Shown: positions 24,323 through 33,466 of the stretch, piece by piece
Layout: each line of letters opens with the position of its first letter
Position numbering within the stretch: position 1 is the stretch's first letter
NCBI GenBank assembly: GCA_014380365.1
Contig: JACMJZ010000031.1
Coordinates: 62,001 to 126,000, forward strand
Source of the DNA: Pyrinomonadaceae bacterium
Lineage (GTDB): Bacteria > Acidobacteriota > Blastocatellia > Pyrinomonadales > Pyrinomonadaceae
DNA length: 64,000 nucleotides
Direction: 5' to 3'
Position numbers and translations under genes: made by a program
The notes under the pieces: model-generated
What the model was told of the DNA's origin: nothing
Seen by the model: the letters and a program-made list of their open reading frames with translations, nothing else
Database searches by the model: none

Positions 24323-27300
24323 ATGAGTCAAAACTCCCACGAATTTCTTGGCACCGCGCGTTTCCGCATTCGCCGCCGGCTTGGATCGGGCGGGATGGGT
24401 GTCGTCTATGAAGTGCACGACCTGGAAACGGACAAGGTGGTAGCGCTCAAGACGCTCACGCGCGCGGAAGCGTCACACATCTCCCGTTTCAAGAATGAGT
24501 TTCGCTCGCTGGCGGATGTTTCCCACCCAAACCTCGTCGCCCTTTACGAGTTCATGGCTGATGGTCAGTACTGGTTCTTCACGATGGAACTCGTGCAGGG
24601 AGGAAATTTTCTTGAATACGTGCGGCCGGGTTACAAGGCCAAGCGGGCGCAATCTTCAAGAACCCAGACGCTCAGAAAAACTACTCGAGGTCCCGGGAGC
24701 GAGTTGTTAGCGGATTATGAGGCCGAAACGGTTGAATTGGATTCTATCCGCGGCAGCTATGCGCCAGACGAACCCGATCACCGTAAGCTGGCTAGTTCTC
24801 TCACGAAAGCGAAGCTGGATGTTAGCCGGCTGCGGGTTGCGATGAGACAACTCGCCGAAGGTCTGCATGGCTTGCACGAAACGGGTAAGCTCCATCGAGA
24901 CATCAAGCCATCCAACGTGCTGGTAACAAAAGATGGCCGTGTGGTCATTCTGGATTTCGGTCTGGTGGCGGAAGCAGCAGCCGCGGAATCCAACGAGAGC
25001 TTTACCCTCGCCGGTACGCCAGACTACATGTCACCCGAGCAGGGCGCGCAGTTTCCCCTCACCCGTGCAAGCGACTGGTATAGCGTGGGAGTTATCCTGT
25101 ATCAGTCGTTAACTGGTCGGTTACCATTTTCGGGAAAGTTTTTCGAAGTGATGATGAACAAGCAGAACTTCGATCCACCCGCGCCGTCAGAACTTGTCAA
25201 AAACGTTCCTCAAGATCTCAACGACCTTTGCGTCGCTCTACTTTATCGCCAACCCGAGCAGAGACCATCAGGTAGGGAAATCCTGGCGGCACTCGGGCAG
25301 GGCCAGACGGGACCATTGCTGCCGCCAATAATGCTGCCTCCGGCATCGTCTGCGGTTCAGACCTCGAGCTTCATTGGCCGCGAACGCGAGCTGAAGGAAC
25401 TCAATGATGCCTTTGCCGGTACCCGGCGCGGACAAACGGTCACTGTCTATCTCCACGGCGGGTCGGGGATGGGAAAGAGCGCGCTGGCTCAGCATTTCCT
25501 CGATGAGTTGCGCGGCGCCGAGGCTGGCGTAGTAATCCTTGAAGGACGCTGCTACGAGCGCGAGTCAGTTCCGTACAAAGCTCTGGACGGCGTGGTCGAC
25601 AGCCTGACTAAATACCTGATGTCGCTGCCGGTAGCGAAAGCCGAAGCCCTTATGCCGCGGGAGATACTCGCGCTTGCTCGTCTCTTTCCGGTGATGCGGC
25701 AAGTGGACTGCGTTTTCAATGCGCCGTACAGCCAGCATGAGATTCCCGATCCCTTTACGCTGCGGCGCAAGGCATTTGCAGCCCTGCGAGAACTCCTCGG
25801 TCGTATTTCGGACCGACAGCCCCTGGCACTTTATATCGACGATTTGCAGTGGTCCGACGCTGACAGCACCTCGCTGCTTGAGGATTTGTTGCGCCCGCCT
25901 GATGCGCCGCCGTTGCTTTTGGTGTCGAGTTTTCGCAGCGAAGATATCCAGGCTAAACCGTTCCTGAAGTCCCTGCTCGAAAAGGCAGGCACCGAGAGTT
26001 GTCGCGAAGTGCTTATCGGCGCCCTATCCGAAACGGAATCGCTGACACTCGTGCGCGCCACGCTTGGCCCAGGCGTTGCCGGTCTCGAACCCTTCAGCAA
26101 AGCAATCCTGCTTGAAGCCGGCGGAAATCCTTTTCTCCTGGAACAGTTGGCGCGCTACGCCGCAACCTGCGATCAGACGGCAACCACCGGCATCACCCTG
26201 GCCATGATGCTCGAGGCCCGACTCAATCATCTGCCCGTGGGGGCGCGTGAGTTTGTTGAGGCGTTGGCGGTGGCCGGCCGTCCAATTAATCCGGAAGTGG
26301 CGTATCAGGCGGCCGAACTCTCCGGCGATGAGCTTCCGCTGGTGAGTTCACTGCGGGCAGCTCAGTTTCTGCGCACCGGCGGAGCTGAACACACGCTCGA
26401 GCTTTTTCACGATCGGATTCGGCAAACTCTGGCCGCCCAGCTTGACCCGCGCCAGGTCACCCAGATTCATCGCCGGCTGGCCCAGGCGATCGAAAGCCGG
26501 GGCATCGACGATCCTGAAGCTCTCTTTGAACATTACCTTGGCGCTGGTGAACGAGTGCGCGCCGCCACGCATGCTGCGGCGGCTGCCAGGAAGGCCGCCA
26601 GCGCACTCGCCTTTGACCGCGCAACTGCCCTATATCGCCGCGCGCTCGATCTCGCGCCCTCCCGCGGCACTGACGTTGAACTCAAACGCGGACTAGCGGA
26701 CGCGCTGGCAAACGCGGGCCGGCCGGCCGAGGCAGCCGAGGCGTATCTCGAGGTGGCCCAGGTGAGCCCCGCGGGCCAGAGCCTTGATTTCAAACGACGC
26801 GCCGCCGAGCAGCTGTTGATGGGCGGGCATATCAAAGAGGGCCTGGATCAGATTCGTTCCGTGCTGGCAGCCATAGGCTTCAAGTACCCGGCCGGTCCGA
26901 AGCGGGCGTTGTTTTCGCTGCTCATGAAGCGGGTCCAGATTCGTTTGCGCGGTCTTAACTTCAAAGAGCGTGATGTCAGCGAGATCTCGGAATCCGAACT
27001 TGTGCGCATCGATACCTGCTGGGCCGTCGCTGCCGGGCTGGGGCTGGTCGATCTTATCCGGGGCGCCGATTTTCAAAGCCGACACCTGCTGCTGGCGCTG
27101 CGAGCCGGCGAGCCCTATCGCGTGGCGCGCGCGATGGCACTAGAGGCGGCGCAGGTTGCTTCACGCGGCGGGGCTGCCAGGGAGCGCGTCCGCCAGGTTT
27201 CGCGACGGGCTGAAGAGCTATCGCGGAGAGTGGGTCACCCTCACGCCATCAGTCTTTCGATTTGGGCCAATGGTGTCAGCGCGTATCTGATGGGAAACTG

Positions 27301-28144
27301 GAAACTGTCCGCCGAACTCTGCGAGCGCGCTGCGGAGGCTTTGCGCGACCGGTGCACGGGAGTGACCTGGGAGCTGACGATTGCCAATCGAATCATGTTG
27401 AGCGCGCTACTCTATGAGGGGGAGATAGCGGAAGTATCGCGTCGCGTGCCAAGCTTGCTGGCGGCTGCGCTCGAACAGGGAAATCTTTTTGCGGCCACCG
27501 ATTTGCGCACGCGCCTGAATTTGATCTGGCTGGCTACCGATGATCCGGACAAGGCCAGGGCCGAGGTCATAGAAGCTCTCTCAGACTGGCCGCAGGAAGG
27601 GTTTCATCTGCAGCATTACAGCTCGTTGCAGGCCCTGGTGCAGAACGAGCTTTACACGGGAGATACCGAAGTTGCCTGGAAACATATCGAAGGGCAATGG
27701 TCGGCGTTGGAGAGTTCAATGCTGCTGCGTTTCCAAGTGCTTCGGATTGATGCTACCCATTTGCGCGCTCGCGCCGCCCTGGCCACGGCCGCCCACGGAC
27801 GCGCAGACGGACGCGCGGACAGGTTGCGTCTCGCCGAGAAATTGGCGCGCAAGCTGGAAACGGAAAACATGCGTTGGGCCACGCCGTTCGCAAGTTTGGT
27901 GCGGGCCGCAGTAGCGCAGCAGCGATCACAGTCAGCAGCCGCTTTCAGGCTCTTAGGGGAGGCAATTCGCGGATTCGAAGCCGTTGATATGCAACTCTAC
28001 GCTGCGGCAGCGCGGCGCCGGCTGGGGGAGACGACGGGCGGCGAAAAGGGCAGCGCGCTGGTCGCGCAGGCTGATTCATGGATGGCGAACCAGAAGATTA
28101 AGAAACCCGACTTGATGACGCGCATGCTGGCGCCAGGATTTTGA
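24323..28144 (+). CDS. Ser/Thr protein kinase fused to AAA ATPase and TPR-like region
   Basis: 1273 residues. The N-terminal kinase domain (about 10-335) has the glycine loop LGSGGMGVVYE, VALKTL Lys, catalytic LHRDIKPSN near residue 190 and DFG near 212, with GTPDYMSPEQG after it. About 60 extra charged residues are inserted between the hinge (GGNFLEYV) and the catalytic loop. An ATPase domain follows, with Walker A GGSGMGKSA near 380 and Walker B ALYIDDLQWSD near 508, then about 550 residues of TPR-like helices. No membrane segment. This layout is that of PknK-like regulators, which combine phosphorylation with an NTPase/TPR sensor. Targets are unknown and there is no operon partner. Confidence 0.95.
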   Translation: MSQNSHEFLGTARFRIRRRLGSGGMGVVYEVHDLETDKVVALKTLTRAEASHISRFKNEFRSLADVSHPNLVALYEFMADGQYWFFTMELVQGGNFLEYVRPGYKAKRAQSSRTQTLRKTTRGPGSELLADYEAETVELDSIRGSYAPDEPDHRKLASSLTKAKLDVSRLRVAMRQLAEGLHGLHETGKLHRDIKPSNVLVTKDGRVVILDFGLVAEAAAAESNESFTLAGTPDYMSPEQGAQFPLTRASDWYSVGVILYQSLTGRLPFSGKFFEVMMNKQNFDPPAPSELVKNVPQDLNDLCVALLYRQPEQRPSGREILAALGQGQTGPLLPPIMLPPASSAVQTSSFIGRERELKELNDAFAGTRRGQTVTVYLHGGSGMGKSALAQHFLDELRGAEAGVVILEGRCYERESVPYKALDGVVDSLTKYLMSLPVAKAEALMPREILALARLFPVMRQVDCVFNAPYSQHEIPDPFTLRRKAFAALRELLGRISDRQPLALYIDDLQWSDADSTSLLEDLLRPPDAPPLLLVSSFRSEDIQAKPFLKSLLEKAGTESCREVLIGALSETESLTLVRATLGPGVAGLEPFSKAILLEAGGNPFLLEQLARYAATCDQTATTGITLAMMLEARLNHLPVGAREFVEALAVAGRPINPEVAYQAAELSGDELPLVSSLRAAQFLRTGGAEHTLELFHDRIRQTLAAQLDPRQVTQIHRRLAQAIESRGIDDPEALFEHYLGAGERVRAATHAAAAARKAASALAFDRATALYRRALDLAPSRGTDVELKRGLADALANAGRPAEAAEAYLEVAQVSPAGQSLDFKRRAAEQLLMGGHIKEGLDQIRSVLAAIGFKYPAGPKRALFSLLMKRVQIRLRGLNFKERDVSEISESELVRIDTCWAVAAGLGLVDLIRGADFQSRHLLLALRAGEPYRVARAMALEAAQVASRGGAARERVRQVSRRAEELSRRVGHPHAISLSIWANGVSAYLMGNWKLSAELCERAAEALRDRCTGVTWELTIANRIMLSALLYEGEIAEVSRRVPSLLAAALEQGNLFAATDLRTRLNLIWLATDDPDKARAEVIEALSDWPQEGFHLQHYSSLQALVQNELYTGDTEVAWKHIEGQWSALESSMLLRFQVLRIDATHLRARAALATAAHGRADGRADRLRLAEKLARKLETENMRWATPFASLVRAAVAQQRSQSAAAFRLLGEAIRGFEAVDMQLYAAAARRRLGETTGGEKGSALVAQADSWMANQKIKKPDLMTRMLAPGF

Positions 28145-28167
28145 CAAGCTGTATCCGCAAAGCTGTA

Positions 28168-28271
28168 TCCGCAGATTACGCCGATTACACAGATTAGAAG
28201 TCAAAAAGGATCCATGACGGCATGACAAGCTGTCTCTTCTGATAATCGGTGTAATCGGCGTAATCTGCGGA
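28168..28271. repeat. Inverted repeat with 29-bp arms (tccgcagattacgccgatta)
   Basis: Arms 28168-28196 and 28243-28271 are nearly perfect complements with a 46-nt loop. It lies between the convergent kinase and aminotransferase genes, where the hairpin may end both transcripts. Also a dispersed-repeat type. Confidence 0.8.
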
Positions 28272-28307
28272 CAGTCGCTTAACGCGGCAAACTGCGGGCT
28301 TGCTCAC

Positions 28308-29156
28308 TCAGGTTGACGTCAGATCTCTAAAGGCGTTACGAATCCGGGCGCAGATACTTCCGGCCACAAACGCATATTGACGGAAGTCGAAGGTGGTGAC
28401 CGGGGCTACGCCGTAGCTGGCCGAAGTGAGAAGAATTTCCTCCGCCTCCGTGAGATCCCCCAGTTCATACACTCCCTCAATCACCGGAATAAATTGTTTA
28501 GCTGCCAACTCAATGACGGCTGCACGCGTTACACCCGGGAGGGTTCCCGTGCTGAGGTTCGGCGTGTGCAGCGTGCCTTCCTTCACCCAAAAGATGCTGG
28601 CCATCGTCGCCGAAACAATCTCGCCGCGTTCGTTGAGCATCACCGCTTCGTCAAACTCGCGCGCCTGCGCTTCTTCCCACGCCAGCACCTCGTCCAGATA
28701 GTTCAAACTCTTGATGCCCGCCAGCGGAGACAAAGTGTTGTGACGGTAAGGCGAAACAGCAAGCGACAGCCCCGCCGAAGAAATCTTTTGCGCCTCTCCG
28801 GTCATGATCAGCAAATCAGTCTTCCGGTCACCCGCTTTTTTAGTTTTCCAAACGTCGCGTCCGCTTCGCGCCAGGAGAATGACGCGCGCGCGCCCGGTGT
28901 CCACGCGATTAACGGCGATAAGTTTCCGCAGCGCCTCGCCAACGTTTGCTTCGTTGATCCCGTTGCAGTCGACGCTCAATTTCGAGGCGTCTTCTGCGAG
29001 GCGTTGCCAGTGTTCCGGCCATAGGAAGGGTTTGCCTTTGTAAATTGCCACGGTCGTGAAGACGCCGCGGCCATAAAGCATGGCTGACGAAACGGGTGCC
29101 ACGCGCGCCTTCGTCGCTTCGAGCATCACCTTGTTGAGATAAATTACCGGGTGCAA
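28308..29156 (-). CDS. Class IV aminotransferase, probably aminodeoxychorismate lyase (PabC-like)
   Basis: 282 residues of the PLP fold-type IV family. The N-terminus has the expected VIYLN... and AMLYGRGVFTT; the PLP lysine is in GIKSLNYL; AVMLNERGEIVSATMASIFWV and TGTLPGVTR complete the family pattern. The family includes 4-amino-4-deoxychorismate lyase (folate), branched-chain and D-amino-acid aminotransferases; the GRGVFTT form and small size favour PabC, not proven. The start is TTG at 29156, needed to include the first beta strand; an ATG eight codons later would remove it. It follows purL by 44 bp, so it may be the last gene of that transcript. Confidence 0.85.
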   Translation of the reverse strand: MHPVIYLNKVMLEATKARVAPVSSAMLYGRGVFTTVAIYKGKPFLWPEHWQRLAEDASKLSVDCNGINEANVGEALRKLIAVNRVDTGRARVILLARSGRDVWKTKKAGDRKTDLLIMTGEAQKISSAGLSLAVSPYRHNTLSPLAGIKSLNYLDEVLAWEEAQAREFDEAVMLNERGEIVSATMASIFWVKEGTLHTPNLSTGTLPGVTRAAVIELAAKQFIPVIEGVYELGDLTEAEEILLTSASYGVAPVTTFDFRQYAFVAGSICARIRNAFRDLTST

Positions 29157-29200
29157 GGCTGGTGTCTCTCAACCTCCGGGCCACTGCCCCCACTAGCGAT

Positions 29201-31498
29201 CTACTCTTTACCGGCGGCCATGACTTCGGCTTCGAGTTTTCTGGAGAGGGAGCTGCGCCAGACATGCTCCAGTTCATGAACGTCAGTTGAGATGGCGTCT
29301 TCTGCGCCAACGGCGATGCGAAGTCTACTACCTCCGACACTGCCGATTAACGTTAACGGACAATTCTTCCGTTCGGCAATGGTTTCTATGGCGCGCTGAG
29401 ACGCAGGCGAAAAGCTAATGACGATTCGCGATGGCGATTCACTGAAGAGAACGGAGGAAATGGAAAGCTGAGCTGGCAGTGCTTCTTGCCGTGTTTCCGT
29501 GAGTGACACGTCCGCTCCAATGGACTCGCGGTTCAGGGAAGAAAAACAACACTCTGCAAGGGCGACTGCAATTCCGCCATCGGAGCAGTCATGGGCCGAC
29601 CTGAGCAAGCCTGCCTCCGCTGCCTCAAGACAGGCGGCCTGCACCGCTAGTTCTCTTTGTAGATCAAGTTGCGGAACGCTGCCTTCAGCGATCATCGACT
29701 CGGTGGAAACGCCGTCGATTGTCGCAGCATACTCGCTGAGGGAAAGATCGTTTGCGGTGGTGCCCAGTAGAGCGATCAAGTCACCTTCTTGTTTGAATCC
29801 CGGTTGCACGACGCGGCGCACGTCTTCCACGAGACCGATCATGCCAATCACGGGCGTCGGAAGAATGCCGCGACCTTCAGTCTCGTTGTAGAAGGAAACG
29901 TTGCCTGAAACGACAGGCGTGTTGAATGCGCGGCAGGCTTCCGCGATGCCGTCGACAACTTCTGAGAACGACCACATCACTTCCGGCCGCTCAGGCGATG
30001 CGAAGTTGAGACAGTTTGTTATCGCAATTGGCCGGGCGCCGACGCACACCACGTTGCGAGCCGCTTCGGCAACGATCAACTTGGTGCCTTCGCGCGGGTT
30101 CGCGGCGCAGTAACGCCCGTTTCCATCGAGCGACATTGCCAGTGCGCGTCGGGTTTCTTTGATGCGGATAACCGCAGCATCAGCGCCAGGCAGCACGGCG
30201 GTGTTGGTCCTGACCATGTGATCGTATTGCCGGTAGACCCAGTGCTTGGAAGCGATGTTGGGCGAAGCAAGGAGCCGAAGCAAGGCGTCGTTATGGTTTT
30301 GGACGTTGGACTTTGGACGTTGGACTTTGGACTCCAGACTGTGGACTTTGGACTCTGGACTTACCATCGGGCGTTCATAGAGTGGCGCTTCATCGGTGAG
30401 AAAAGCGACCGGAATATCCGCGACTGTCTCCCCGTCGTGGGTGACGACCATGTTCGATCCTTCGCGCACACGACCAATTACCACCGCATCAAGGTCCCAC
30501 TTACGAAAGATATCAATCACTTCGCGTTCGCGTCCCGAATGGGCTACGATCAGCATCCGCTCCTGCGATTCGGAGAGGAGCATCTCGTAAGCCGTCATCC
30601 CGGTTTCGCGTTGCGGGACTAGAGATAAATTAATTTCTATACCGGTACCAGCACGCGCGGCCATTTCGCACGAAGAAGATGTAAGACCAGCAGCGCCCAT
30701 ATCCTGAATTCCCGCCACGGCTCCGCTGCGCATCGCTTCGAGACAAGCTTCCAAAAGCAGCTTCTCCAGAAAAGGATCTCCCACCTGAACAGTCGGCCGC
30801 TTTGCCAACGCTTCTTCGTCAAACTCTGCTGAGGCCATCGTCGCGCCATGAATCCCATCGCGTCCCGTCTTCGCGCCGACGTAAAGGATCGGATTACCAA
30901 TTCCAGTGGCCTTACCGAAGAAGATCTGATCGTGGCGCACCAGTCCCAACGCAAACGCGTTCACGAGTGGATTGAGCGAGTAAGCATCATCAAAGGCAAC
31001 TTCGCCGCCCACAGTTGCCACGCCAAACGCATTACCGTAGTGTGCGATGCCGCCAACCACGCCAGCCAGCAATGATCGGTTACGACGTCCATATTTGGGA
31101 TGATCAAGAGAACCGAAACGCAAGCTGTTCATCGAGGCAATTGGCCGCGCGCCCATCGTAAATACATCGCGCAGAATCCCGCCCACGCCTGTGGCTGCGC
31201 CCTGAAAAGGTTCGATGAATGAAGGATGATTATGCGATTCGATTTTGAAGGCCACGCACCAGCCATCGCCCACATCGACAACGCCGGCGTTCTCACCGGG
31301 CGGTACGATGACGCGTTCGCCGGTGGTCGGGAGGCGGCGCAGATGAATGCGCGAGGATTTATACGAGCAGTGTTCAGACCACATTACCGAGAAGATGCCC
31401 AGCTCATCAAACGACGGCTCGCGCCCCATCAGTGACTGGATACGCTTAAATTCTTCGAGGGTAAGATTGTGGGCGGCGATTACTTCGGGAGTGATCAT
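29201..31498 (-). CDS. purL: Phosphoribosylformylglycinamidine synthase subunit PurL
   Basis: 765 residues, the ammonia-using synthetase subunit of the FGAM synthase step of purine synthesis. Motifs: [24 protein letters not shown] at the N-terminus, [18 protein letters not shown], and the second-half sequence SGNVSFYNE and [14 protein letters not shown]. It is expected to work with PurS and PurQ, both encoded 3-4 kb upstream on the same strand. It is about 25 residues longer than a standard small PurL because of the insert [19 protein letters not shown] near residues 379-400, in the linker between the two halves, which is coded by a dispersed repeat. The rest looks intact. Confidence 0.97.
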   Translation of the reverse strand: MITPEVIAAHNLTLEEFKRIQSLMGREPSFDELGIFSVMWSEHCSYKSSRIHLRRLPTTGERVIVPPGENAGVVDVGDGWCVAFKIESHNHPSFIEPFQGAATGVGGILRDVFTMGARPIASMNSLRFGSLDHPKYGRRNRSLLAGVVGGIAHYGNAFGVATVGGEVAFDDAYSLNPLVNAFALGLVRHDQIFFGKATGIGNPILYVGAKTGRDGIHGATMASAEFDEEALAKRPTVQVGDPFLEKLLLEACLEAMRSGAVAGIQDMGAAGLTSSSCEMAARAGTGIEINLSLVPQRETGMTAYEMLLSESQERMLIVAHSGREREVIDIFRKWDLDAVVIGRVREGSNMVVTHDGETVADIPVAFLTDEAPLYERPMVSPESKVHSLESKVQRPKSNVQNHNDALLRLLASPNIASKHWVYRQYDHMVRTNTAVLPGADAAVIRIKETRRALAMSLDGNGRYCAANPREGTKLIVAEAARNVVCVGARPIAITNCLNFASPERPEVMWSFSEVVDGIAEACRAFNTPVVSGNVSFYNETEGRGILPTPVIGMIGLVEDVRRVVQPGFKQEGDLIALLGTTANDLSLSEYAATIDGVSTESMIAEGSVPQLDLQRELAVQAACLEAAEAGLLRSAHDCSDGGIAVALAECCFSSLNRESIGADVSLTETRQEALPAQLSISSVLFSESPSRIVISFSPASQRAIETIAERKNCPLTLIGSVGGSRLRIAVGAEDAISTDVHELEHVWRSSLSRKLEAEVMAAGKE
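30299..30362. repeat. ttggactttggac repeat inserted in frame in purL
   Basis: About 64 bp of alternating ggacgttggactttgg and ggactctgg units. It reads in frame as [12 protein letters not shown]-like peptide within the PurL linker. A related sequence (tctagactttagactgg) lies in the gap at 61294-61320. Confidence 0.85.
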
Positions 31499-31504
31499 GA
31501 TGAA

Positions 31505-31590
31505 GTGATGAGTAATGAGTGATGAGTAATGAGTGGGAAGCAGAAGCCAGGAAGCGCTCTACTCATCACTCATCACTTTCCACTCATCAC
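31505..31590. repeat. Inverted repeat of gatgagtaatgagt units between purL and the TlpA-like gene
   Basis: Left arm gtgatgagtaatgagtgatg (31505-31538) pairs with actcatcactcatcac-type right arm (31561-31590). The right arm reaches into the 3' end of the TlpA-like gene and supplies its last codons (VMSGK) and TGA stop. Confidence 0.85.
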
Positions 31591-32139
31591 CTTTTCGATG
31601 GCCTCGCGTAACTCGGCGGTATTGAAACGTCCAAATTTCTTGAAGACGATCTCGCCCTTCCCGTTGTAGAGAAATGTTGCCGGCAAAGCGCCTTCCCAGG
31701 CTGGATCCACCAGCTTGATCGACGGTTCAGGGTCGGCCACATTCAACAAGTACACCGGCATCCGCGCTTTCATCAGGCGCAGAAACCTGGGCACTTCAGT
31801 TTTGAGTTCCGTCAAGTCGTCCAGCGAGATCGCGATTGTATCGAGACCCCTGGCTCGATAGTCCTTGTCAATCTCCACCAGATCTGGAAATTCTTCGCGA
31901 CAAGGATCGCACCAGGTAGCCCAATAATTGACGAGCAAGGGACGCGTGCCGTCGCGTTTCAATAACGCCGGAAACTGCTCAGCAGTTATCACGCGGACCG
32001 CTAAGGGCTTCACAGCTGCGCGTCTACCTTGGGTGCCTCGAGGTTTGCGAGCCTCTTGCGACCTGAGAGGAGCTGTGAAGCTTAGTAGCAAACTGACGAC
32101 GCAGAGAGCGAGCAGAAAAGTTCTTGCCAGTCGCAACAT
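31573..32139 (-). CDS. TlpA-like exported thioredoxin-fold protein
   Basis: 188 residues with a signal peptide (MLRLARTFLLALCVVSLLLS) and a thioredoxin-fold domain from about residue 48. The active site is WATWCDPC near residues 91-98; the cis-Pro region is GALPATFLYNGKG. Such proteins reduce disulfides in envelope proteins, for example during cytochrome c assembly. It follows the peroxiredoxin-like gene by 3 bp, so they are co-transcribed. The last residues and stop come from a dispersed repeat. Confidence 0.92.
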   Translation of the reverse strand: MLRLARTFLLALCVVSLLLSFTAPLRSQEARKPRGTQGRRAAVKPLAVRVITAEQFPALLKRDGTRPLLVNYWATWCDPCREEFPDLVEIDKDYRARGLDTIAISLDDLTELKTEVPRFLRLMKARMPVYLLNVADPEPSIKLVDPAWEGALPATFLYNGKGEIVFKKFGRFNTAELREAIEKVMSGK

Positions 32140-32142
32140 TTA

Positions 32143-32763
32143 TCAAGCCCGCTTGATCGAGCATCCGAAAGCCGTGGCGACAGTCTTGGTAACCGGCTTC
32201 CCGGACAAGCTCGCTTCCATTGCGTCGCGCAATTCAGTGGCGGTGATCTGATCGCCATGCCGGCTGTTATCGATGCGACCTCGGTAGACGAGCTTGTTGC
32301 CGGCGTCGAGGAAATAAGCTTCGGGAGTAACGCTGGCTCCGAGCTGGTCCGCAATCTTGTTGTCTGGATCTTTGAGAATCGGGAATGTCAGGTGGTTAGT
32401 GGCGGCATGAGCCTTTACTGCCGCGGCCGGCTCAGCGACGTTTGAGTTTATCCCGATGACATTAATGCCGCGGGCTTTGTAGTCCTGAGCCAGCTTTTCC
32501 ATGCGCTCATTGTAGGCGTTGGAAACCGGGCATTGGACCGCGACAAAGAGTAGGACCGTGCCCTTCGTCCCCTTGAGCGACGCAAGCGAACGAGCCTTTC
32601 CGTCGGCGTCGGGCAAGCTGAACTCTTCAACGGTCGAGCCGATGGCGGCGGCTGCCGGGAGGTCGGGGGTGTTAGCACGCGTGGCGATATTGGATAAACC
32701 CGCTACGGCACCAACTATGAACAGAGCGGTCAGCATCAGCGAAATAACACATTGCTTCTTCAT
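32143..32763 (-). CDS. Exported AhpC/TSA-type thioredoxin-fold protein
   Basis: 206 residues from MKKQCVISLMLTALF at 32763, with AAGGAG upstream and a clear signal peptide. The ORF track extends 67 codons further, but that part translates intergenic sequence including a dispersed repeat. The redoxin fold has VLLFVAVQCPVSNAYNERM, where Cys-Pro-Val-Ser replaces a CxxC pair, so it has the peroxidatic-type Cys but not the second active-site Cys; a later Cys (FGCSIKRA) near the C-terminus could be the partner. The cis-Pro region is SVTPEAYFLD. A role as an envelope thiol peroxidase or thiol carrier is inferred. Confidence 0.9.
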   Translation of the reverse strand: MKKQCVISLMLTALFIVGAVAGLSNIATRANTPDLPAAAAIGSTVEEFSLPDADGKARSLASLKGTKGTVLLFVAVQCPVSNAYNERMEKLAQDYKARGINVIGINSNVAEPAAAVKAHAATNHLTFPILKDPDNKIADQLGASVTPEAYFLDAGNKLVYRGRIDNSRHGDQITATELRDAMEASLSGKPVTKTVATAFGCSIKRA

Positions 32764-32859
32764 AAAAAGGGACTCCTTAAGAAATGTGGAACGAGAAGGG
32801 AAACGAGTGGAAAGATTAGCAGCGCCTACTGGGAGTGGCAAGTGAGGTGGCAAGTAATT

Positions 32860-32910
32860 GTGGCACGCGCATCTTGCGCGTGATTTCACGGGCGGGACTC
32901 CCGTGCCACG
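32860..32910. repeat. Dispersed inverted repeat gtggcacg...cgtgccacg (copy 1)
   Basis: 51 bp with terminal arms gtggcacg/cgtgccac and an internal cgggcgggac-tcccg hairpin. A 52-bp copy with only a few differences is inside ygfZ at 56556-56607. This copy overlaps the end of the VKOR gene and provides its last codons (ARESRP) and TGA. Confidence 0.9.
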
Positions 32911-33383
32911 ATTGCGACGACTAGGCCCGTCAGTACAAATGTCACCAGAGCAGATAACAGGCAAAACTGGCAGAAGGCCCTGATCACAAAAGCCTGAAGA
33001 TAAACAAGCCAGAGACTGGTGACGAACATCAGGGCCACCGCCAGGGTCAGTAACTTGCCGGCGACTCTGTACCCAAAAGCCCCGAGTGTGGCCAAACTGA
33101 AAACCGTGAAATAGGCGGCGGCGCCTACCAGTGCGAGGGGGATACCGGCGACCGTTGCATACTGGCTACTCAGCACTTCAGAGCATCCCGACACGATCGT
33201 GCACTTAACGCTGCGACCGGCGACGTGCTCGACAGTCAGGTAGATCGCATCGGCCAGGCCCACCAGAGAAACCACGGATGCCGCCGCATAAAGAAGTGTA
33301 GGCCGAGAGGTATTCGATTCAGTTTGTAAGTCGGGTGTGACTGCCACGGCGAGTAGAGTTGTCCATATCCTTGGGGCGTCCAT
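32886..33383 (-). CDS. Vitamin K epoxide reductase (VKOR) family protein
   Basis: About 165 residues with four to five membrane helices. The family signature is intact: a loop Cys pair region C-TIVSGCSEVLSSQYATVAGIP with the conserved Ser, then the CxxC active site FCQFCLLSAL in the last helices. Bacterial VKOR re-oxidises DsbA-type proteins using quinone, in place of DsbB; the next gene upstream (33467-34192) encodes a DsbA-like protein, which fits. The start is uncertain: the ORF opens at 33449 within an inverted repeat; ATG 33383 has a GAGGGG upstream, and a GTG nearer the first helix is also possible. The C-terminal tail ARESRP is repeat-derived. Confidence 0.88.
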   Translation of the reverse strand: MDAPRIWTTLLAVAVTPDLQTESNTSRPTLLYAAASVVSLVGLADAIYLTVEHVAGRSVKCTIVSGCSEVLSSQYATVAGIPLALVGAAAYFTVFSLATLGAFGYRVAGKLLTLAVALMFVTSLWLVYLQAFVIRAFCQFCLLSALVTFVLTGLVVAIVARESRP

Positions 33384-33436
33384 CTGTGGGTGCCCCTCTT
33401 TTCGTCCCAATCCGGCGCGCCCACAGGGGGACGCCC
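33374..33436. repeat. Inverted repeat gggcgtccatctgtggg / cccacagggggacgccc
   Basis: Arms 33374-33390 and 33420-33436 match at 15 of 17 positions. It covers the gap between the DsbA-like gene and the VKOR gene and reaches the possible VKOR start, so it may form a hairpin near the ribosome binding site. Confidence 0.75.
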
Positions 33437-33466
33437 TACAATTTTGCAAGCGAGATCCGACCCGCT

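Noticed and set aside
32860-32880. Sigma-54-like tggcacg...ttgc sequence upstream of the redox genes
   Set aside because: The spacing is two bases too long for a -24/-12 promoter, and the sequence is part of a dispersed repeat with a copy inside ygfZ.
32764-32964. 67-codon N-terminal extension of the AhpC/TSA-like ORF
   Set aside because: It translates intergenic repeat sequence, lacks a ribosome binding site, and the signal peptide starts at Met 32763.
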